This document shows, in pieces, positions 1-3,189 of a stretch of DNA of 5,936 bases. The notes beneath the pieces were generated by a model. The model had not been told where the DNA came from. It saw nothing but the letters and a program-made list of their open reading frames with translations, and ran no database searches. The stretch's first letter is position 1; each line of letters starts with the position of its first letter. This DNA is from an uncultured cyanobacterium (GTDB lineage: Bacteria; Cyanobacteriota; Cyanobacteriia; Cyanobacteriales; Geitlerinemataceae), in the NCBI GenBank assembly GCA_937121005.1, contig CAKZKB010000179.1, positions 1-5,936 of the forward strand, given 5' to 3'. The position numbers and the translations under genes are program-made.

Positions 1-1
1 T

Positions 2-1240
2 GGGGCCGGGAATATCACCGAAGGCGAAGATGTTGATGAAATTTTACGCGGTATCAGTACCGGCCTGGCTCAAGAAATCGATACCAAAGTTCACGATGTT
101 CTGCGGAACGGCTTGCCCGAACTGGGGCCGGTGGGGTTTGACTTGCTCTCGGCCAACATTCAACGGGGACGCGATCGCGGTTTGACCGACTACAACACCC
201 TGCGCCGCACCCTGGCCGAATTTTCTCCCGAGTTGGGCATCGGCCCGGTGGACAGTTTCGACGATATCACCTCCGATCCCGAGTTACAGCAATCCCTAGA
301 AACCCTCTACGGCACGGTCGATAATATCGATATGTGGGTGGGGTTGATGGCCGAAGACAAAGCTCCCGGAGCCAGCGTCGGCCTCACCGAAGCCGCCGTT
401 TTAGCGACCCAATATCAAGAGTTTCGCGACGGCGATCGCTACTGGTTCGAGAACGTCCACGTTCCCGGCGAAGACGATAGCGGCTTTTTCACCCCGGAAG
501 AAATTGCCGAAATTCGAGCCACGCGCCTTTCGGATATCATCGAACGCAATACCAGCATCGATGCCATTCAAGATAACGTTTTCTTTTTAGCTCAAACCGG
601 AACCGACGGCGACGATACCATCAATGGCGGTGTGGGCGACGATACGATCTTGGCCGGTGCGGGTAATGATGTCGTCAATGCCAACCCCGGAGCCGATATC
701 ATCCTCGGTTTGAATGGCAACGATACCATTGACGGCGGTAGCGGCAACGATATCTTAGCAGGCAACATCGGCAACGATCTCATCAACGGTGGTGCGGGAG
801 CCGATACGGTGTTTGGCGGCCAAAATGAAGATATAGTATCTGGTGGTGATGGGAACGACCATCTCTGGGGCGATCGCGGTAACGACACCCTCACCGGGGG
901 CAATGGGGCCGACTCCTTCCGATTTGGTGGCGCGGGTTTAACCGTTGCCGATTTGGGGGTCGATGCCATCACCGACTTTACGCCGGGAGAGGATAAAATT
1001 GTTGTTGACGATGCCACCTTCACCCTGGTGAGCGCAGGCGAAACCCTGACTTCTTTCGGTGTATTTACTAGCGCCGCCGAGGGCATGGTTGCCGAAGCGC
1101 TGTTCTCCTACAATAGTACGACGGGCAATGTCTACTACAACCCCAACGGTGCGGAAGCTGGGTTTGGCGACGGTGGCGGCCGCTTTGCAACCCTACAACC
1201 GGGTTTAGCGGTTACTGCGTCTGATTTCTCCATCGCTTAA
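2..1240 (+). CDS. Animal-type haem peroxidase with RTX repeats (peroxicin-like), 3' part of gene
   Basis: The frame is open from the left edge, so the true start is outside the window; 412 residues are visible. Residues about 1-195 match the C-terminal part of the animal haem peroxidase (peroxidase-cyclooxygenase) family: LRGIS..AQEIDTK near the edge, the signature NIQRGRDRG at about 52-60, and FRDGDRYWFEN at about 141-151. In myeloperoxidase the Asn of the first signature contacts the proximal haem His; both catalytic His residues should lie upstream, out of view. Residues 200-307 are twelve RTX nonapeptides, followed by an ITDFTPGEDKI segment (about 323-333) and a tail ending DFSIA, as in calcium-binding proteins exported by type I secretion. 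Cyanobacterial 'peroxicins' combine these parts. The expected activity is H2O2-dependent oxidation of halides or phenols outside the cell; this is inference. A TTG at 113 is internal and not a start. No transporter gene is visible nearby. Confidence 0.93.
   Translation, partial: GAGNITEGEDVDEILRGISTGLAQEIDTKVHDVLRNGLPELGPVGFDLLSANIQRGRDRGLTDYNTLRRTLAEFSPELGIGPVDSFDDITSDPELQQSLETLYGTVDNIDMWVGLMAEDKAPGASVGLTEAAVLATQYQEFRDGDRYWFENVHVPGEDDSGFFTPEEIAEIRATRLSDIIERNTSIDAIQDNVFFLAQTGTDGDDTINGGVGDDTILAGAGNDVVNANPGADIILGLNGNDTIDGGSGNDILAGNIGNDLINGGAGADTVFGGQNEDIVSGGDGNDHLWGDRGNDTLTGGNGADSFRFGGAGLTVADLGVDAITDFTPGEDKIVVDDATFTLVSAGETLTSFGVFTSAAEGMVAEALFSYNSTTGNVYYNPNGAEAGFGDGGGRFATLQPGLAVTASDFSIA
599..922 (+). 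repeat. Twelve RTX calcium-binding nonapeptides (27-base period)
   Basis: Twelve consecutive nonapeptides of the form GGxGxDxUx, in register at 27 bases, lie inside the peroxidase gene. Good copies include GGVGDDTIL, GGSGNDILA, GGDGNDHLW and GDRGNDTLT. Copy 4 (ANPGADIIL) and copy 9 (GGQNEDIVS) have lost consensus glycines. In this family the repeats fold into a calcium-filled parallel beta-roll after export. The DNA copies are diverged, so this is an old protein repeat and not a recent DNA expansion. Confidence 0.93.
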
Positions 1241-1248
1241 ACGCTAAA

Positions 1249-1268
1249 GGGCGTGCGATCGTGCGCCC
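1249..1268 (+). terminator. GC-rich hairpin after the peroxidase gene, possible terminator
   Basis: The 20 bases starting 8 bases after the peroxidase stop codon fold into an 8-bp stem (GGGCGTGC against GTGCGCCC, with two G-U pairs) and a GATC loop. No T-tract follows, so it is not a classical intrinsic terminator; it may terminate weakly or protect the mRNA 3' end. It also covers the GTG at 1261, which argues against that codon being the start of the next gene. Confidence 0.45.
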
Positions 1269-1314
1269 CCAGATAATGCCTCCACAACAATGGTTTGCCC
1301 GAGCCCCGATCGCC

Positions 1315-1656
1315 ATGCAAATTGATATTCAAACTCGAGATAACATTACTTTTATTACCCTTGATGGCGATATCGATGCCAGTACCGCGCCCCAGGTACA
1401 AGGGCAAGTTCTCCCGTTGGCAACTCCCCAAAGTAGTATTTTAATGGATATGAAGAAAGTGCCCTATATGTCCAGTGCGGGGCTGCGGATGTTGCTATCT
1501 ACCTATCGCCAAGTGACGGCGAAAGATGGAAAATTGGTTTTAGTCGGGGTCTCGGAAGAGTTGATCGAGACGATGGCACTGACGGGGTTTCTTGATTTTA
1601 TTAAAACAACTGACACCTGCGAGGAGGGGATCGATTGGCTGCGATCGGGGAGTTAG
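1315..1656 (+). CDS. STAS-domain protein, anti-sigma factor antagonist type
   Basis: The product has 113 residues and is a single STAS domain of usual length for SpoIIAA/RsbV-type antagonists. It begins MQIDIQ, then ITFITLDGDIDASTAPQV (about 11-28), a central VPYMSSAGLRMLL (about 49-61) and VGVSEELIETMALTGFLDFI (about 78-97). In the family the Ser in the central loop is phosphorylated by a partner kinase/anti-sigma factor; here S54 (or S53) is the candidate. ATG 1315 was chosen because the STAS fold starts at once there. GTG 1261 and ATG 1276 are in frame but would add a Pro/Trp-rich extension, and GTG 1261 lies inside a hairpin. No Shine-Dalgarno sequence is evident. A GATAAT at 1272-1277 could be a -10 box, without a clear -35. 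No partner kinase or phosphatase gene is visible, so the regulated target is unknown. Confidence 0.87.
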   Translation: MQIDIQTRDNITFITLDGDIDASTAPQVQGQVLPLATPQSSILMDMKKVPYMSSAGLRMLLSTYRQVTAKDGKLVLVGVSEELIETMALTGFLDFIKTTDTCEEGIDWLRSGS

Positions 1657-1667
1657 GGGATTGGGGG

Positions 1668-1673
1668 GATAAT
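1668..1673 (+). promoter_or_regulatory. Possible -10 box upstream of the toxin-antitoxin array
   Basis: GATAAT lies 12 bases after the STAS stop codon and about 70 bases before toxin 1. No -35 hexamer sits at a proper distance (TTGGCT at 1635-1640 is 27 bases away). It is a weak candidate promoter for the array. Confidence 0.25.
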
Positions 1674-1674
1674 T

Positions 1675-1695
1675 CAGTAGCCAGTAACCAGTGCT
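1675..1695 (+). repeat. Degenerate heptamer tandem repeat
   Basis: Three adjacent heptamers CAGTAGC, CAGTAAC and CAGTGCT fill the space between the STAS gene and the antitoxin relic. Short heptanucleotide tandem repeats of this sort are known from cyanobacterial intergenic DNA (STRR-type). Only three imperfect units are present. Confidence 0.45.
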
Positions 1696-1696
1696 T

Positions 1697-1741
1697 ATGG
1701 GCTTGAAACTGACAGTCAAAACCGATGGGAACTCTCAGTAA
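1697..1741 (+). pseudogene. Relic of an antitoxin gene, 3' end only
   Basis: This stretch reads MGLKLTVKTDGNSQ followed by TAA, matching the last residues of antitoxin 1 (GLKLTVKTDANSY). At the DNA level 38 of 44 bases (1698-1741 against 2341-2384, hand count) agree, and the match continues into the following toxin start. The TAA directly abuts the ATG of toxin 1, exactly as the TAA of antitoxin 1 abuts the ATG of toxin 2. Nothing upstream of 1697 resembles the rest of an antitoxin. It is best read as the scar of a third antitoxin copy or of the duplication event. It also starts with an ATG, so it could still be translated as a 14-residue leader. Confidence 0.8.
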
Positions 1742-1795
1742 ATGGAAGCAAAACCGCGAGACATCCAGCGATACGTTACTCCCGATGGAAAAGTC
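1698..1795 (+). repeat. Direct repeat, left copy (antitoxin end plus toxin start)
   Basis: This copy pairs with 2341-2438. It covers the antitoxin tail, the TAA-ATG junction and the first codons of the toxin (MEAxPRxIxRYVTPxGK). It marks the boundary of the duplicated toxin-antitoxin unit. Confidence 0.75.
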
Positions 1796-2080
1796 CCATT
1801 TGATGAGTGGTTTTTATCCTTGCGCGATCGTAAAACAAAAGCTAAAATTGATAAGCGGCTCGATCGAGTTGCGCGAGGCAATCTCGGAGATTATCGAAGA
1901 GTCGGGGAGGGAGTCTGCGAACTGCGCGTTGACTGGGGCCCTGGGTATCGAATTTATTTCGGACAAATGGGCTCGAGTATTATTTTACTATTGTGCGGTG
2001 GCGATAAAAGTACCCAAGAACGCGACATCCGTACCGCGATCGAATATTGGCAAGCCTACAGGAGAGAAGAAAATGCCTAG
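1742..2080 (+). CDS. RelE/ParE-type addiction module toxin, copy 1 (Gp49/HigB-like)
   Basis: The product has 112 residues, the normal size for this family (addiction module killer protein, Gp49-like branch of RelE/ParE). Family features are the start IQRYVTPDGKVPFDEW (8-23), the basic helix KAKIDKRLDRVARGN, GEGVCELRVDWGPGYRIYF (about 55-73) with the conserved Arg at 70, ILLLCGGDKSTQ (81-92) with Lys 89, and a final IEYW. Members usually cleave mRNA at the ribosome; that activity is inferred. The ATG follows directly after the TAA of the antitoxin relic, so translational coupling may apply. The gene overlaps antitoxin 1 by 8 bases. It shares 67 of 108 aligned residues with toxin 2 (hand count, no gaps). 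It appears intact. Confidence 0.92.
   Translation: MEAKPRDIQRYVTPDGKVPFDEWFLSLRDRKTKAKIDKRLDRVARGNLGDYRRVGEGVCELRVDWGPGYRIYFGQMGSSIILLLCGGDKSTQERDIRTAIEYWQAYRREENA
2060..2065 (+). promoter_or_regulatory. Ribosome binding site of antitoxin 1
   Basis: AGGAGA lies 7 bases before ATG 2073, inside the toxin 1 coding end. It settles the antitoxin start at 2073 although the same frame stays open upstream through the whole toxin gene. A stronger site for the antitoxin than for the toxin fits the need for antitoxin excess. Confidence 0.75.
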
Positions 2081-2384
2081 CCTCAGTTACCGTCCTTTTA
2101 AAATTGAAAATCTCCAAGATCCAGAATATGCAGCTATCTACTTAGAAACACTGCTTGAAGAGGAGGAGTCAAACTGGGATCGAGCTTCTTTTGAGTCTTC
2201 GCTACGCGATGTTCTCGATGCACTCGGTCGATCTAAATTGTCGTTAGACGAGTTTCAGCAGTATAAAGATAAAATCGACAATATCCTATCTCAGCCTGGA
2301 AGCATCGCTATTTACGAACTGGCTCGCTGGTTGGAAGGGTTGGGTCTGAAATTGACAGTCAAAACCGATGCGAACTCTTACTAA
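2073..2384 (+). CDS. Addiction module antidote protein, copy 1 (antitoxin)
   Basis: The product has 103 residues. It has the layout of the antitoxin that accompanies Gp49/HigB-like toxins: DPEYAAIYLETLLEEEE (about 16-32), a middle helix SSLRDVLDALGRSK (about 42-55), then ILSQPGSIAIYELARWLEGLGLKLTV in the last third (71-96). It neutralises the toxin by direct binding and may repress the operon. The middle segment KLSLDEFQQYKDKIDN does not resemble the classical helix-turn-helix of this family (a pattern like GLSREALYKALS), so DNA binding is uncertain. The start at 2073 overlaps toxin 1 by 8 bases and has a good ribosome binding site. The TAA directly abuts the ATG of toxin 2. The frame is open back to 1725, but that part only shadows toxin 1. 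Confidence 0.88.
   Translation: MPSLSYRPFKIENLQDPEYAAIYLETLLEEEESNWDRASFESSLRDVLDALGRSKLSLDEFQQYKDKIDNILSQPGSIAIYELARWLEGLGLKLTVKTDANSY
2298..2360 (+). repeat. Near-identical antitoxin block, copy in antitoxin 1
   Basis: These 63 bases match 2938-3000 in antitoxin 2 at 59 positions (hand count). They encode GSIAIYELARWLEGLGLKL plus the next residues. The preceding two thirds of the two antitoxins are much less alike. Confidence 0.85.
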
Positions 2385-2438
2385 ATGGAAGCACAACCGC
2401 GAGAAATTCGACGATACGTTACCCCCCAGGGAAAAATT
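2341..2438 (+). repeat. Direct repeat, right copy (antitoxin end plus toxin start)
   Basis: This copy pairs with 1698-1795 and contains the TAA-ATG junction at 2382-2387. It shows that the repeated unit is toxin plus antitoxin. Confidence 0.75.
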
Positions 2439-2732
2439 CCGTTTGCTAGATGGCTCGAATCGCTGCGAGATCTAAAAGCAGTTGTTAAAATTGAAACGCG
2501 GCTCGATCGCCTACGTCAAGGTAACTTTGGAAATTGCCGCTCTTTAGGCGATGGCGTATCGGAACTCAAGATCGACTACGGCCCCGGTTATCGGATATAC
2601 TTCGCACAAGCAGGCGCGATCGTCATTTTGTTATTGTGCGGTGGCAACAAAAGCACTCAAATTCGAGACATTCGCAAAGCAAAGGAGTATTGGTATGACT
2701 ACCAACAGCATAGAAACTCGGAGGAGCGATAG
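2385..2732 (+). CDS. RelE/ParE-type addiction module toxin, copy 2 (Gp49/HigB-like)
   Basis: The product has 115 residues and is a paralogue of toxin 1. All family landmarks are kept: IRRYVTPQGKIPFARW, the helix KIETRLDRLRQGNFGN, GDGVSELKIDYGPGYRIYF (about 55-73), ILLLCGGNKSTQIRDIR (81-97) and KEYW. The conserved Arg 70 and Lys 89 are present, so it appears functional. The C-terminus is a few residues longer than in toxin 1 (QQHRNSEER) because the overlap with its antitoxin is larger (38 bases). Its ATG directly follows the TAA of antitoxin 1 and no separate promoter is visible, so expression probably depends on the upstream genes. Divergence from toxin 1 (about 38% of residues differ) suggests an old duplication, possibly with separate antitoxin specificity. 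Confidence 0.92.
   Translation: MEAQPREIRRYVTPQGKIPFARWLESLRDLKAVVKIETRLDRLRQGNFGNCRSLGDGVSELKIDYGPGYRIYFAQAGAIVILLLCGGNKSTQIRDIRKAKEYWYDYQQHRNSEER
2683..2687 (+). promoter_or_regulatory. Ribosome binding site of antitoxin 2
   Basis: AGGAG lies 7 bases before ATG 2695, inside toxin 2. It picks ATG 2695 as the antitoxin start over the open frame that runs back to 2551. Confidence 0.75.
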
Positions 2733-3045
2733 CTATCAAGATTATCTTATTGAAGCGCTCGCCGATCGAGAACACGCCGCCGCCTATTTAACGGCACATT
2801 TAGAAGAAGTCGATCCCGAACCCGAACTCCTGCAACTGGCGCTGAGCAACGTTGCCGAAGCGATCGCAACCGGACAAATGTCGCCAGATAGCGCCCGAGA
2901 ATCGTTACAACAATTGCGGGCAATTCTGTCGAAACCGGGAAGCATCGCTATTTACGAATTGGCTCGCTGGTTAGAAGGGTTGGGTCTGAAATTGACCGTT
3001 ACGACTGAGGAATTAAAAACTAATAATGACCGTCAAGAATGTTGA
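2695..3045 (+). CDS. Addiction module antidote protein, copy 2 (antitoxin)
   Basis: The product has 116 residues. It has an N-terminal extension absent from copy 1 (MTTNSIETRRSDSYQDY), then LADREHAAAYLTAHLEEVDPE (about 22-42), LLQLALSNVAEAIATGQMSPDSA (about 45-67), ESLQQLRAILSKPGSIAIYELARW (about 69-92), and the shared LEGLGLKLTV (93-102). The C-terminal tail TTEELKTNNDRQEC is unlike copy 1. DPEPELLQLALSNVAEA fits the antidote family (companion of the Gp49-like toxin) better than copy 1 does, but a classical helix-turn-helix is again not evident. The gene overlaps toxin 2 by 38 bases. It is the last gene of the array; no hairpin terminator is seen after it. Confidence 0.88.
   Translation: MTTNSIETRRSDSYQDYLIEALADREHAAAYLTAHLEEVDPEPELLQLALSNVAEAIATGQMSPDSARESLQQLRAILSKPGSIAIYELARWLEGLGLKLTVTTEELKTNNDRQEC
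2938..3000 (+). repeat. Near-identical antitoxin block, copy in antitoxin 2
   Basis: This is the partner of 2298-2360, with 59 of 63 bases equal. Two of the four differences fall in the last six bases. Confidence 0.85.
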
Positions 3046-3084
3046 AATTTATCTTTAGGCCGAAGCGATCGCCATCTCATCTCC

Positions 3085-3090
3085 TACAAT
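3085..3090 (+). promoter_or_regulatory. Possible -10 box of the sensor gene
   Basis: TACAAT lies 34 bases before ATG 3124 in the 78-base gap after antitoxin 2. No matching -35 hexamer is visible at 16-18 bases; TTGAAA at 3042-3047 is too far away. It is a weak candidate promoter. Confidence 0.3.
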
Positions 3091-3106
3091 AGAATATAGC
3101 ATCGCC

Positions 3107-3120
3107 ATCCCCTGGGGGAT
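3107..3120. promoter_or_regulatory. Small palindrome over the putative ribosome binding site
   Basis: ATCCCC and GGGGAT are inverted arms around TG. The right arm is the G-rich stretch that would serve as Shine-Dalgarno for ATG 3124. The palindrome could act as a weak hairpin (5 bp with a CTGG loop) masking the site, or as a protein-binding site. It is short, so chance is possible. Confidence 0.3.
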
Positions 3121-3123
3121 CTC

Positions 3124-3189
3124 ATGAGCCTCGTCTGCGCGATCGCCCTGCTGGCGCTCTCGATTGTCACTTTATATTTTGCGCGATGA
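3124..3189 (+). pseudogene. Out-of-frame hydrophobic start of the sensor gene (21 codons)
   Basis: ATG 3124, with GGGGGA just upstream, opens a 21-residue peptide. Residues 2-20 are almost all hydrophobic (SLVCAIALLALSIVTLYFA), like a membrane anchor or signal segment, and it ends at TGA 3187. The PAS-containing frame is the next one (+1). Losing one base before the TGA, for instance in the T-run 3177-3180, would join the peptide to the PAS protein. I infer that this is the original N-terminus split off by a frameshift or a sequencing error. A chance short open frame cannot be excluded. Confidence 0.5.

Noticed and set aside
592..1086. Open minus-strand frame of 164 codons rich in Pro and Ser
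   Set aside because: It lies antisense to the RTX repeats; its periodic PxPPxMVSLP pattern is just the reverse complement of the 27-base repeat. The + strand product is a clear family member.
1261..1314. Longer STAS protein starting at GTG 1261 or ATG 1276
   Set aside because: The extension is not STAS-like, the GTG sits in a hairpin, and ATG 1315 begins exactly at the fold.
1725..2072. Frame of antitoxin 1 stays open upstream through all of toxin 1, suggesting a 219-residue protein
   Set aside because: The upstream part resembles no antitoxin, overlaps an intact toxin, and a good ribosome binding site precedes ATG 2073. The same happens on a smaller scale in module 2 (2551-2694).
1657..3123. 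Insertion sequence or CRISPR array around the repeats
   Set aside because: No transposase, terminal inverted repeats or regularly spaced identical repeats; the repeats are explained by toxin-antitoxin duplication.
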